From assembly GCA_016715865.1 (NCBI GenBank), contig JADJXM010000027.1:1-36977 (forward strand): a DNA stretch of 36,977 nt, written 5' to 3'. The notes below the pieces were generated by a model. The model was not told the origin of the DNA. It saw nothing but the letters and a program-made list of their open reading frames with translations, and made no database searches. Of the stretch, positions 1 through 10,608 are shown in pieces. Position 1 is the first letter of the stretch. Each line of letters opens with the position of its first letter. A program made the position numbers and the translations under genes. This DNA is from Acidobacteriota bacterium (lineage in GTDB: Bacteria; Acidobacteriota; Blastocatellia; RBC074).

Positions 1-2
1 GC

Positions 3-3000
3 TTATCCGATATCGGTGCGCGCATTCCGAACAATATTTCGGACGAGCCTTTCAGGAAGGCGCTCAAGTCTGAATTAGAGGAACACGTCAAGTCACAGAA
101 TGAGTTGCCAGTCGAGAAGAGACGCATGGACTATGAGACCAAAAGAAACGCAGAGCGCTTCATCGATGAACGGCTTGAGCCGCTGCTTGAGATGGCTCAG
201 GCTTTGCATGATGACTTTCCTCTGGCACTGGAAAAAGGAGACAAACCATTCATAGAACTGGTTGATGCGTGGACTAGGTTCAGAATAAAGCAAGAACGCT
301 ATTCAGAAGCTCACGAGGGACTTGTTTTCGATCTGTTGGGCCGCCAGTTGTTGACGTTTGCCCTTTGGGCGCGCAACGACATCAAAGCGTCTTCAACTAA
401 GGTCTTTGTCGAAGATAAGCGGGTACGGCAACGTCGATATCAATGCTTATTAGAATCATTGCGATTCTCGCAAGCAGGGCGGATCTTCAAGAACTGGCAG
501 GGAAGACCGCAATGAGTGCGAAGCCCCTCATCGAACGCGAGGATGATGACCCACCAGGCATCCCTATTTGCACAATTGTCAGGGCAATAATGCCCGCAAG
601 CGTCGATGAGACAGCAACTAATTTCCGCCTCCGGTCTTGAGCAGATTGACGCCATAGGCTCAGGTGATTACCAGTTTACAAGTGAACTATTGCTCTATGC
701 ATCTGAATTACAGGGTGAAGAGCTTGAAGAAGGCGAGTTTCACACGCTTTCAAACATTTGCGAACTCAACATCTATGACGCAGATAAGTTTCCCTGGCTG
801 GAATTCGCAAGAGGATTGGCTCGGATTTCCGGGTGCAGAACGCTAGCTAAACTCGGACGATGGGATGATCGTGGCAAGAGTTCTCTGGACTATACGTTGC
901 TACCTTATCTTGCGGCTCTCATCGAACAGGATAAGATCGACCCGACCATCGCCCTTGGGCTGCTTCGCCTATCAGCGCCCGTCGAGCTGTATGTTTGTGG
1001 CACGGCGCAACTCGCAGAAATAATCGCTGAAAAACAGTACACGATTCAAAGGCGTTATTGACCGAGCTGATCTTGCAATTTGAACAAAATCCCCAGGCGT
1101 TTTCATGCTCGGCACTCTTACAACGCTTCACGAAATTGCCGGGCGCGAACTAGGCAAGGATTCCGAGCTAACTGCCTACCTCTCCATCGCCGCACCGAAA
1201 TTCGACAGGCTTCACAACGAAGAAAACGAGAACCGAAACTATCGCAGTACACAAGATCTCCGCCACGTAGAAGCGATAGCTGATCAGAAGGAGGAGAACC
1301 GACGTGCCCTGAAGAAGATTGAGGATGAGACGGATCCCGCCGATGCAACGTCAATGTCACGAGCTGTCGATGCGTTTAATAAATTGCAACACGTCTTTGA
1401 CTTGAAGAGCGGGTTCTTCGATAACCTGAGTGGAAAACTCAAATATGCAGATAGGCCGAGATATGTTCAGATCATCTCTCGGTTTGAGACCCTCGATCTA
1501 TACACAAAACTGCGCGTGTTGAAGGAATGCAAGGTGAAATGGGGTTGCTCTTCAGCGGCCTTGGAAGAGGAATTCCGCGATATCGGAGTGCCGCTTAAAC
1601 AAATTCATGCCCAAGACTTCGTTCACTATGTTTACATTTCTGGCTCCGACCTAAAGGTGATTGCCGAACTGTCCGACATTCCAATATCTGTACTATCGCT
1701 AGAATTGATTACGATATTCGCAGCACCGGATTCTCACTTGCCTGCATCCATCTGGATGGGTCTCGCGGCAATGATTTGTGAGAAGACCAAACAAGGCGAG
1801 GGGCAAATTGCGCTCAAGCGATTGCTGAATGGCAATTCTGCAAAGTTGGCATCAACGGTAGTGGATGGTGTATGGAAAGAGGGTCTTTATCCAAAAAGCG
1901 GAGAGACGGATATTGCGGCAGGCCTCGTGTGGCACATGCTTGGCTCGCCTTCTGCTCCACAGCGTTGGAGGGCCGCCCACAGCATCCGATGCTTCGCGCG
2001 GTTTGGAAAATGGGAAGTAATCGATGCGCTAATCGAGAGGTTCTATTCCACGGACGCCCACCCATATCAAGCGCCGGAACTACCCTTTTACTTTCTACAT
2101 GCGCGGCTTTGGCTGCTGATTGCGATTGCCCGAGTGGCAATGGATCACCCGCAGAACGTGGCGAAGTATACTGATACGCTGAAGGCCATCGCATTCGATG
2201 CTAATTTCCCGCATGTACTGATGCGCGATTTTGCGGCTCGTGCTCTCTTAGCCTGCGCGAGTGGCGGCAGCATTGTCTTGTCAGAGAGCGATGCCAAAGC
2301 GCTAAATGAAGTCAACGACTCACCCTTCCCGAAAAAAAAGACGAAAGAGTACGAGCGCGATTCATTTTACCAGGGGCGTCCAGACTCGATGCCGAGGCCA
2401 GAGTTCGAATTCAACCTTGACTTCGATTTTGACAAATTGGATATCGCGAAGGTGAGCGGCATGTTTGATAGATCAAGATGGGAAACAAGGGATACTATAA
2501 GCGCATGGGTGCGAAAATATGATCCGCAGGTAAAAAGCATGTACGAAAGCGGCGGGCGTTCTGTCAGTCAAAGAGACCGCTTAAGAGGAATGACTGACCT
2601 GTATCACCTCTACGGGCAGCAACTGGGATGGCACGCACTCCATCTATTAGCCGGGTGAGTTCCTGGCAAAATATCCGGTCTTTCGACGCCCATTTGACGG
2701 CGCCGATCCGTGGCGTGAATGGCTGAGGCGTGAGTCGCTTACAGAAGCGATGGACTATGGCTGGCTGATGGAGTCGATAGACCGCCCGTGGAAGCGCAAG
2801 TTAACCTCTATGAGAAGGGAGAGAAAAGGCTTGTTCTTACTGGTGACAGGGCAAAACTTCTCTCCCTCCTGAATATCGAATCATCCTTAGGGCTGGACAT
2901 CATTGTTGCTGGTGACTGGCGCTCGGCCGATGGAATCGAGATTCATATCACGTCTGCCTTGGTTGTTCCTAGGCAGGCTAAGAAATTAGCGCTTCAGTTG

Positions 3001-3525
3001 TCTCAGGAAGAGCCTTTTCGGGCTTGGCTTCCGCGAGTCGAGGAACGCGATGGCGGCGGTGAGTATTCTCTTTCTGAGAAAGGGCCTTATCAGCCGTGGA
3101 TTGTGTGGCCTGATATTGAAACGGGACTAGATGAAACCGATACACTCGGGGTGAGCGCCGCGGTACGGCGGCTTTACTTCACAAAGGCTATAAACGCGAT
3201 CAGCTCATTGAAATCACTGGACCCTTTCAGGCGAACGTGGGTCGATCGAAGAGGCCGAGTGGCGGTGCGCTCGGAAGCGTGGGGGCGCAACCCGGCGCGG
3301 GATGAAGAATCGAAGAGTGCCGAACGGCTGGTTTGCAGTTCGGGTTTTCTGAAAGACGTACTCTTGAAGCGACGCGCAGAGTTGTTAGTGCTTGTCACGC
3401 TGCGCCGATACGAGAAAGGCTTTGGCGGTCGAGACGGCCAGTTTTGGCATACCACGGCGGTCATTCGGATTGACCAGTCGCTGGGTTTCGAGTTTTATCC
3501 TGGTGTGATTGACACGCCCCATTAG
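3..3525 (+). pseudogene. C-terminal part of a very large helical protein, frameshifted, 5' end outside window
   Basis: The reading continues through successive pieces: about 3-515 (frame 3), 443-640 (frame 2), 606-1061 (frame 3), a short frame-2 bridge, 1105-2658 (frame 1), a frame-3 bridge of about 2657-2790 and 2788-3525 (frame 1). Each junction reads smoothly into the next once the frame is changed, for example from LHLLAG into EFLAKYPVF at 2657 and from MESIDRP into VEAQVNLYEK near 2788. So this is one gene of more than 1150 codons in the window with at least five frame changes. The sequence is mostly amphipathic and helical (HEAT-like in feel) with no signal peptide or membrane segment visible. 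The last ~240 residues (DDPW-like segment, then a beta-rich tail) resemble from memory the C-termini of large P-loop/STAND-type bacterial proteins, but no NTPase motif lies in the window, so function is unproven. The adjacent toxin-antitoxin pair fits a defence setting. Confidence 0.6.
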
Positions 3526-3617
3526 TGAAGTACTGATTGAGATTCCAGTGCGTCGTATTTCATCAAGGTGTAGTAAAAATATAGCCGCAACGATTTATTA
3601 CGGCATGGGGGCGAATA

Positions 3618-4308
<691 letters not shown>

Positions 4309-4376
4309 GAGAATTGACAACTGCAGTTCTTCGGGAAGGGGAAGAAACGATGAGCAATGAGACGAATCATCGATGA

Positions 4377-4394
4377 TGTGACAAGAATGTGACG
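4377..4394 (+). promoter_or_regulatory. TGTGACA direct-repeat box, copy 1
   Basis: Two heptamers, TGTGACA and TGTGACG, are separated by AGAA, giving an 11-base period like the binding sites of PhoB/OmpR-family regulators. The surrounding ~40 bases (continuing with AAACTTTCGAAAACTT) resemble copies near 11198 and 17877. Nothing immediately downstream on the plus strand is an intact gene, so it may instead be part of a dispersed intergenic repeat. Confidence 0.35.
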
Positions 4395-4875
4395 AAACTT
4401 TCGAAAACTTGTCCGGATTGGAGACGAAAATCAGTCACAGAGGTCTGTAACTGGTTAATTTTCTAGAATGAGATTTACGTCATCAGTTGTCGCACACTGT
4501 CAAATCGAATGAGGGGCAGGCCCCATCGGCATTCAAGAATGAAGGCTCAGTTGAGTTTATCTCGCTGAGCCTTTGCCATCTATTTGTCGCCGGAATTGAA
4601 ATACTATTCACGCCTATCGCGTTGCCAATGTGGTGATGATCCGCCATCTGACGGTAGTGCAACTACTCTTCAGATTCCGGTAATGGATTGGAATGAAGAG
4701 TGGAATCAGTAATTCTGGATGAATCAGTGTTTCGATGAAGAAGATCGAGATGGGCGGCAAAGCCTGCAATATCCACTTCCAATTCAAGTCGCTGGGAAAC
4801 TTCACGCAGGATGTCGCGATCATTCTCCATTGATTATATGATAACCCAATCAGGCCGGAGTGGGACGGCATTGAT
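4395..4875. other. Gene-poor stretch between the toxin gene and its remnant
   Basis: No convincing gene is seen here. The stretch holds the direct-repeat box tail and the stem-loop at 4542-4573. Short open frames on both strands (for example a 32-codon plus frame from 4734) show no family resemblance. It is probably decayed sequence left between two TumE-type copies. Confidence 0.5.
4542..4573 (+). terminator. Stem-loop, terminator-like, copy 1 of a two-copy repeat
   Basis: AAGGCTCAG (4542-4550) pairs with CTGAGCCTT (4565-4573) around a 14-base loop, TTGAGTTTATCTCG, followed by a short T run. A copy with the same arms and one loop difference lies at 14997-15030. The stem and flanking A/T make a bidirectional terminator plausible; the conserved loop suggests a dispersed repeat as well. 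Confidence 0.5.
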
Positions 4876-4937
4876 CAAAGATCGCCTCTATTCACCCACA
4901 CCATGAGCACATACCGCCGGACATCAAACACAATCGG
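4876..4937 (+). pseudogene. Fragment of a second TumE-family toxin gene
   Basis: In one frame this stretch reads SKIASIHPHHEHIPPDIKHNR, matching the HPHHKHIPPDIKxNR segment of the TumE family and of the damaged copy at 3890-4308. At the DNA level it shares ACATACCGCCGGACATCAAAC-like sequence with 4195-4215. No N-terminal half is recognisable upstream. The fragment runs into the far end of the minus-strand membrane-protein gene, so it is a relic of a duplicated or separately acquired toxin gene. Confidence 0.55.
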
Positions 4938-4964
4938 TTTCCTCCGAGGCCTGAGCCTTACGGA

Positions 4965-5340
4965 GTAGTGGCGCGCGACAGCCCGTGCGCCGAGGATGAC
5001 GGAGAAGAGCCCGGTCACGCCGAGCGCGATGAGCGTCCAGACGAAGAAGAAGCCTCCGCTGGGTTAGCGATGCCGCTCGCCACGCCGACCTTACCGTCCC
5101 TCTTCTTGCGGATGACTGGGACGGCCACGAAAGGGCGACCCGGGAACATGGTGACGTATCCTGATCGCCGTTCGGCGAGCACCAGCCCGTTCAATACGGC
5201 CATCCAACGGAGATGAGCACCCCGCCAATGAGGTTTTGAGGGTCCTCCTTTTCGAACCCCCGGACGATGTCGTCCGTCAGGTGAAACGTAAAGAGAGGAT
5301 CGAGCAGAGACGTGATGGTTAATATTACGCTGTGTTTCAT
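4965..5340 (-). pseudogene. Small multi-pass membrane protein, frameshifted
   Basis: Reading the minus strand from an ATG at 5340 gives MKHSVILTITSLLDPLFTFH, then TDDIVRGFEKEDPQNLIGGVLISV. After a frame change near 5210 it continues AVLNGLVLAERRSGYVTMFP and VAVPVIRKKRDGKVGVASGIAN. A second change near 5060 leads to GGFFFVWTLIALGVTGLFSV and ILGARAVARH. The ERRSGY-centred pattern and the final FFFVWTLIALGVTGLFSVIL membrane helix resemble small uncharacterised four-helix membrane proteins common in soil bacteria. The C-terminal end is uncertain because it merges with the TumE fragment. Function is unknown. Confidence 0.55.
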
Positions 5341-5354
5341 TTGATATCTGTTTT

Positions 5355-7188
5355 TCACAATGTCGGCGGGTTGGATTTGGCGAGCTTTTTGAGAATCGCC
5401 TCTACTGTTTGTCCAGCGGCTTTTTTGAGGTGTCGGTTAATAATGGAAATTGCCTCGCGCACTTCAGGTCGCGTTGCGCGGGATTTCAACGACTCAAGGA
5501 ACTCAATACCGTCCTTTATGTCGCCGGCGCTGACGGTGGCCTTTCCCCTCGCCGCTGACAACTTCAGAACCCGCAATAACAGGCTCATAAACTCGCCTGG
5601 CAAGCGCCTTGTCGGAAAGTACCATCCCAAGCAACTCCAGACTGGACGCTGGTGACCAACTCGATCCAGCCACGGCCTTTTCGGTAGGAACCAACAGTTC
5701 GTCGCGAGCGTCGCGGAGGTTGAACCGTTCCTGCCTGAAGCGTCTCGCCTATAAATTCAATCGCACAAACACTTTGTTGAATCAACGCGACGAGTCCCGC
5801 CTTGGTATCAGTTTGATCGGCTCCGGGTCTGCCGGCTGGAACGACGAGCGAACATCTCTCCGGTATTTGGACCAGTTTCAAATGCAAACGCGAACGTTTT
5901 CCGGAGTGCGGGATTTGCGATATGCCGGCTGTAAACATAGTCGAAGTAGTCCCGGTGGTGGTGCCGTTGTATACCTGGTAAATGGTTTCCAATACATAAT
6001 TCCTGCCGCGCACGGCCCTGATGGCATCCGCGACTCGGGTTGCGACCGTTTGATACTTAAGCTGATCCGTCGGTGGCATAGACTCTTGATGCCCCGGAGG
6101 ATCAATGGTCAGACAAAATCCCATAAGCAGACTGGTGAAATTTAGGAGCGGCTGCGTTGTTTGCGTCGGAGCGTGTCCCCACGGGAAAAGCACGAATTCG
6201 CTGAAAGAATGGACGTCTACGAATACATCTATTCTATGTGCATCACAAAGCAAGTGAATATTTTGGGATTCGGGCTCCGGAAAGCGGCAACCTGCCGACG
6301 AAACCTTGCGTGTTGGAGCAGGGATTGCAAACGGTAGTCGGACCGATGACGCGCCACATAAAGTCCCAATTGCGGTTAGGATCAACGCCTTCGCACGTCG
6401 TGCCGGGATTGTCGCGCCGGTTCGTTCTCAATTCCAGTCGCCTCCGGTTTTCATTACGTGGTGGCGACCATCGGGATTGGCGCAAGGCAACATCCAGATG
6501 TCGAGCGTCTCCATCATAGTCCTGACATCAAGAGCGGACCATGCGGCGCCGCCGTCGTGACAGGCCTGGTCTCACTCGTATATGCCTGGGCGAGATCAAA
6601 CGCGAGCTCAATGATCGCGTCCGGGTTCATCAATTCCCGAGCATGCATACCGCCGACGATCAGGATCCCTCGGCGATTTTCACCGCCGCCAGCCCGCAGT
6701 CGCAAAGCATTGATGGGCCGGCCTCAGTCTGGTTGTTCAGGGGGTACGCGGATGCAGGGTCCGGTCTTGTGTCAACCAGCGTATCTATGGCTGCGTCGAG
6801 TTGTGCGATCGTCCGATACATTCAGATCTCAGGGTTCGTGAAAAGGCTTCGGACCCGGATTGGCCTTGAGCGTTCTTACTTGCTCATCGAGCCAGCGCTT
6901 AAACGACCTGTCTGTCACAATCAATGCCGGATCGAGCGGTTCATAAGCGTGCGCCCGGTAGAGACGAACTTCCACGCCCTGATCGAGCAGCCTCACCAAA
7001 TCCTCGATGGTTATCAGGGCGCGTACTCGTCCCTTGGCGTCGGGGACCCGATCGACGTTGAGATCATCAGCCCAATCTTTTGTCTTCGCCTTGCGACCGG
7101 GATAGATCGTCGCTTCGAACCGCATCTTGAGCAATGCTGCGTTTCGTTCCAGTCGCTCCTCCGCATTGGCTTTCTTTGATCGTTTCAT
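5355..7188 (-). pseudogene. M14 zinc carboxypeptidase, multiply frameshifted
   Basis: Pieces in all three minus frames line up as one M14 metallocarboxypeptidase. The N-terminal region starts at ATG 7188 (MKRSKKANAEERLERNAALL) and runs to about 6829. Next come MYRTIAQLDAAIDTLVDTRP and the zinc motif GGMHARELMNPD (HxxE, near 6640). GVDPNRNWDFMWRV (substrate-binding Asn-Arg) lies near 6380, DVHSFSEFVLFPWGH (third zinc His) near 6220, and the catalytic-Glu segment FAFETGP near 5880. The C-terminus is an extra ~150-residue helical region ending KKLAKSNPPTL at 5355. All catalytic residues are preserved despite at least five frame changes. No signal peptide is visible at the chosen start; an in-frame GTG four codons upstream is an alternative. 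Such enzymes trim C-terminal residues from peptides. Confidence 0.75.
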
Positions 7189-7200
7189 TTTTGTGCGCAC

Positions 7201-7451
7201 AGATTATTTAAGACGGTCAGCAATTAGTCAAATCAAGCTCGAAAGGTATTGGTAGATACCTTGTCATTAGTCCCACTCATGTTAGATCATTAAATAGTAA
7301 CCACATAACGTCATGCAATATAATAAAGGTTTTTTCCCACTCATCCTGTTATCATTCCCATGAACCCGAACGGCGTTATGATCACATCGGCTTTCGCGTG
7401 GTTGTGATGGGGGTATAACCAGAAAAACAATTATACGTTCGGCTGACAGGT
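7201..7451. other. Intergenic stretch downstream of chrA
   Basis: About 250 bases between the end of chrA (minus) and the start of the M14 gene (minus). It is A/T-rich around 7210-7340 and could hold the promoter of the carboxypeptidase gene, but no clear -35/-10 pair or strong hairpin is seen. Confidence 0.4.
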
Positions 7452-8768
7452 TCACCGGCCGAGCACGGATCGCGCCACTCCGATCAAACCGCCGCCGATG
7501 ACGACCCACAAAACATCTGTCTTGAGTCGATACAGCGCAATGAAACCCGCGAGACTCATGACGACCGCAAACCAATCCGTTCCGCCAGCCAACCCGCGCG
7601 GCCAGATCACGGCCATGCCGAAGACGAGCGCCAGATTCAACACCACGCCGACGACCGCCGCCGTGATGCCGCCGAGCGCGCCTCTCAGATGCCGGTTGCC
7701 GCGCAACGACTCGATGTAGGGCGCGCCCAGAAAGATGAATAGAAAGCTCGGCAGGAAGGTCGTCCACGTAGTCACGAACGCGCCGAGGACGCCGCTCATC
7801 GTTGGCGACAATCCTTGCGGGTGATTCCAGGCGGCCATAAAGCCAACGAACTGTAAGACCATAATCAGCGGCCCTGGGGTTGTCTCGGCCAGCGCCAGAC
7901 CGTCGACGGCTCGCGCCTGTGAGAGCCATCCATAATTTGTCACTGCCGCCTGAGTGACATAAGCAAGCACGGCATATGCGCCGCCAAAAGTGACCACCGC
8001 CGCCTGTGTGAAGAAGAGATACTCCTGCGCATGCAGGCTCGCCCAACCGCGCCGCTCGATGAGTGCTGCGAAGGGCAATGCCCACAGCGCGATTCCGATT
8101 GCGAGCGTCTTTAATGCGCGGGTACGCGAAGGCCGTGTGTGAGAGGGAAGTGGCGCGTTGTCGTCAAGTACCGATTCCTTCCCGCCTGCGTCTGATTTTG
8201 CGACTGCCATTTGCGACCCGAACCGTGTCAGCACAAGCCCGCCCAACCCGGAAGCCAGCACGATGAGAGGAAATGGAATTTGAAGAAAATAGATGCCGAC
8301 GAATGCCGCAGCAGCGATCGCGTAATGGGCGCGATGCCTGATTGCCCGCTTGCCGATTCGCAATACAGCTTCCACGACGATTGCGACGACGACCGGTTTG
8401 AATCCGGCCAACGCGCCCGCGACAATGATGAGATTGCCGTATGCGGCGTAAACATATGACAGCGCCAGCAGGATGAAGATTGAAGGGATAACGAAGAATG
8501 CCCCGGCGATAATGCCGCCCGGCACACGATGCAACAGCCATCCGATGTAGATCGCCAGTTGCTGCGCTTCCGGCCCCGGCAGCAGCATGCAGTAGTTGAG
8601 CGCGTTCAGGAATCTTTCCTCGCTCACCCATCGTCGGCGTTCGACCAGCTCTCGATGCATGATCGCGATCTGACCAGCCGGGCCGCCGAACGAAATGAAT
8701 CCCAGTTTGATCCAGAAGCGCAGCGCTTCGGAAAAAGTGACATGACTCGCTGTCTCCAGGTCTGTCAC
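7452..8768 (-). CDS. chrA: Chromate transporter, long-chain ChrA type
   Basis: 438 residues with two homologous halves, as in the long-chain CHR family. Each half carries the CHR signature: FWIKLGFISFGGPAGQIAIM near the N-terminus with LPGPEAQQLAIYIGW, and FFTQAAVVTFGGAYAVLAYV with AETTPGPLIMVLQFVGF in the second half. Ten or more hydrophobic segments are visible. ChrA exports chromate from the cytoplasm. The only in-frame start is a GTG at 8768 with a poor ribosome-binding site. An ATG at 8826 preceded by AGGAAG would encode MADKHPIVKQAKEGTAPRES and would join this frame if one or two bases were restored near 8769. The native protein is probably ~20 residues longer. The gene is divergent from the thioredoxin/UGSC locus, with no visible link in function. 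Confidence 0.9.
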   Translation of the reverse strand: MTDLETASHVTFSEALRFWIKLGFISFGGPAGQIAIMHRELVERRRWVSEERFLNALNYCMLLPGPEAQQLAIYIGWLLHRVPGGIIAGAFFVIPSIFILLALSYVYAAYGNLIIVAGALAGFKPVVVAIVVEAVLRIGKRAIRHRAHYAIAAAAFVGIYFLQIPFPLIVLASGLGGLVLTRFGSQMAVAKSDAGGKESVLDDNAPLPSHTRPSRTRALKTLAIGIALWALPFAALIERRGWASLHAQEYLFFTQAAVVTFGGAYAVLAYVTQAAVTNYGWLSQARAVDGLALAETTPGPLIMVLQFVGFMAAWNHPQGLSPTMSGVLGAFVTTWTTFLPSFLFIFLGAPYIESLRGNRHLRGALGGITAAVVGVVLNLALVFGMAVIWPRGLAGGTDWFAVVMSLAGFIALYRLKTDVLWVVIGGGLIGVARSVLGR

Positions 8769-8988
8769 TTTCGCGCGGAGCGGTTCCTTCTTTTGCCTGT
8801 TTTACGATGGGATGCTTATCCGCCATCTTTCTTCCTGTTGGTTGATGGACCTTCTCGCGTTTATAGTAAAGGCACCAGGTTCGGCATACAATTCAACTCT
8901 CGAGTATAATCTCGTCGCACTAAGATAATTCTGCTTAGGCTGTCGCGGCAGTTTCCACGGCTTCGACCTTTTTCCAATTGGAGATGCT

Positions 8989-10583
8989 ATGCGAGAGATA
9001 GGAGAACAGCTTGCGCCGTTTTCGCTGCCCGGTTTGGATGGGGCAACGATCCATTGTCCTGACGGAAAGCCGACGCTGCTCTTCTTTTTTGAAACCGATT
9101 GCCCGACGTGCCGGCTGACGCTTCCTTATCTCAATCGCCTTTCGCAATATCTGGGTTCGGAATCGGCGACGACTATTGGCATATCTCAGGATGACGATTC
9201 AGCCACAGGCACATTCGCAACTCAGGCTGAGATCGACTTTCCAATCGCAATAGATCGGGATTTGATGGTCTCCAGGCAGTTTGAGCCAACCGCAGTGCCT
9301 ACATTGTTTCTCCTCGATGGCCGTGGAAAGATCGTTCGAACGCAGATCGCATTTGATAAATCCGAACTGAACATCATTACAACCGACATCTGTAAAGCCG
9401 CCGGAAAAGAGCCTTTCGTGCTCGCCAAACCTTTCGACGGCAATCCAGACACAAAACCCGGCTGCACTTCGCGCCATCTCGAACCCACATCTGAAGGGGC
9501 CGGCGCGGCTGGTCTCATTCTCTTCGCAAAACAAGGTTCTCGGGCATCATTGATAGAATTGGCTGATGATGTGGATCCGATTGATTACTGTCTCGAAGCC
9601 GGGTTCGATCCGCTTCCCGTAATTCCGCCAACGAAACAACGGGTCGATCAAATGTTGAGTGCGGTAAAAATTTCACCTGACGAAGTGATCGCGCGCGTGC
9701 CGCCGAACTACGCGGCCGCTACCGTCGAGAAGATCGCCGTCGGAGCAGTGATGGCCGGCTGTCGGCCGGAAATGATGCCTGTGCTATTAAGGCTCGTGCA
9801 GGCGGCTTGCGATGAACGCTTCAACCTTCACGGCTGTCAGGCGACCACTCATTTCGCCGCGCCGCTCATTATTATCAATGGGCCGGTTCGGCATGAAATC
9901 GGATTTGTTTCGAGCGGCAATGTCTTCAGTAACGTAGCCCGCGCCAACAGCTCGCTGGGACGCGCGTTCCAATTGATCCTCGCGAATATCGGCGGCGCCA
10001 GGCCCGGTGAAATCGATATGTCGACGCTGGGAACCCCGGCAAGTTTTCCTATTGCATCGCGGAGAACGAAGAGGAAAATCCATGGGACCCGCTGCACGTC
10101 GAAATGGGCTTCAGTCGCGACCAAAGCGCGGTGACTCTTTTCTCGGCTGAACCTCCGCGAGGCGTCAGCGAACACAATGCACGCTCGGGCCGAACCGTCC
10201 TCAAGGCGATTTGTCGCGCCCTGGCCACGGTTTGGACTTATCGGATGTGCGCGATGTTTGAAGCCTTTGTCATTCTCTGTCCCGAACATGTGAAGACATT
10301 GCACCGCGACGGCTTCACCAAAGAAAAAACGCGGGAGTTCCTGTTCGATCAGACCGGGATCCCATTGCGAGCTTACGATGACGATGACGCCGAAGGGGCA
10401 CAGTTCACCAGACTTTACGAACAGATCATCATTGACGGTGAGCCTTGCTATCGCAAATTCGCGCGACCCGATCAAATAAAAATAGTCGTCGCGGGCGGGA
10501 CTGCCGGAAAATTCTCAGCGGTCATTGGCAGTTGGGCGACGGGTGAGAGAGGCAGTCAGTCGCTTACCTATCCGCTCGAATAA
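8989..10583 (+). CDS. Thioredoxin-fold (TlpA/AhpC-like) domain fused to a UGSC-associated domain, one frameshift
   Basis: Residues ~1-150 form a TlpA/peroxiredoxin-like thioredoxin fold: a cytoplasmic-looking N-terminus without signal peptide, LLFFFETDCPTCRLTLPYL with Cys38 and Cys41, and the cis-Pro loop TAVPTLFLLD. Residues from ~190 belong to an uncharacterised domain I recall as a regular neighbour of UGSC-family selenoproteins (VEKIAVGAVMAGCRPEMMPV, LHGCQATTHFAAPLIIINGP, ARPGEIDMSTLG). At about 10030 one base is missing. After that the frame-3 continuation reads NPGKFSYCIAENEEENPWDP, then EHVKTLHRDGFTKEK and AGGTAGKFSAVIGSW, ending at 10583. Repaired length is about 531 residues. The start follows GGAG five bases before ATG. 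It lies 25 bases upstream of the selenoprotein gene, in one operon. A thiol redox role is likely; substrate unknown. Confidence 0.75.
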
Positions 10584-10608
10584 GAACATAATCGAAGAAG
10601 GAGCATCC

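Noticed and set aside
4614..4871. 85-codon minus-strand open frame
   Set aside because: No family resemblance and no convincing ribosome-binding site; the stretch looks decayed.
4968..5216. 82-codon plus-strand open frame
   Set aside because: Antisense to the membrane-protein pieces, which carry clear hydrophobic helices.
5609..6145. 178-codon plus-strand open frame
   Set aside because: Antisense to recognisable M14 carboxypeptidase segments.
7282..8085. 267-codon minus-strand open frame
   Set aside because: It overlaps chrA in another frame, has Arg/Gly-rich low-information sequence and no family resemblance; ChrA is unambiguous.
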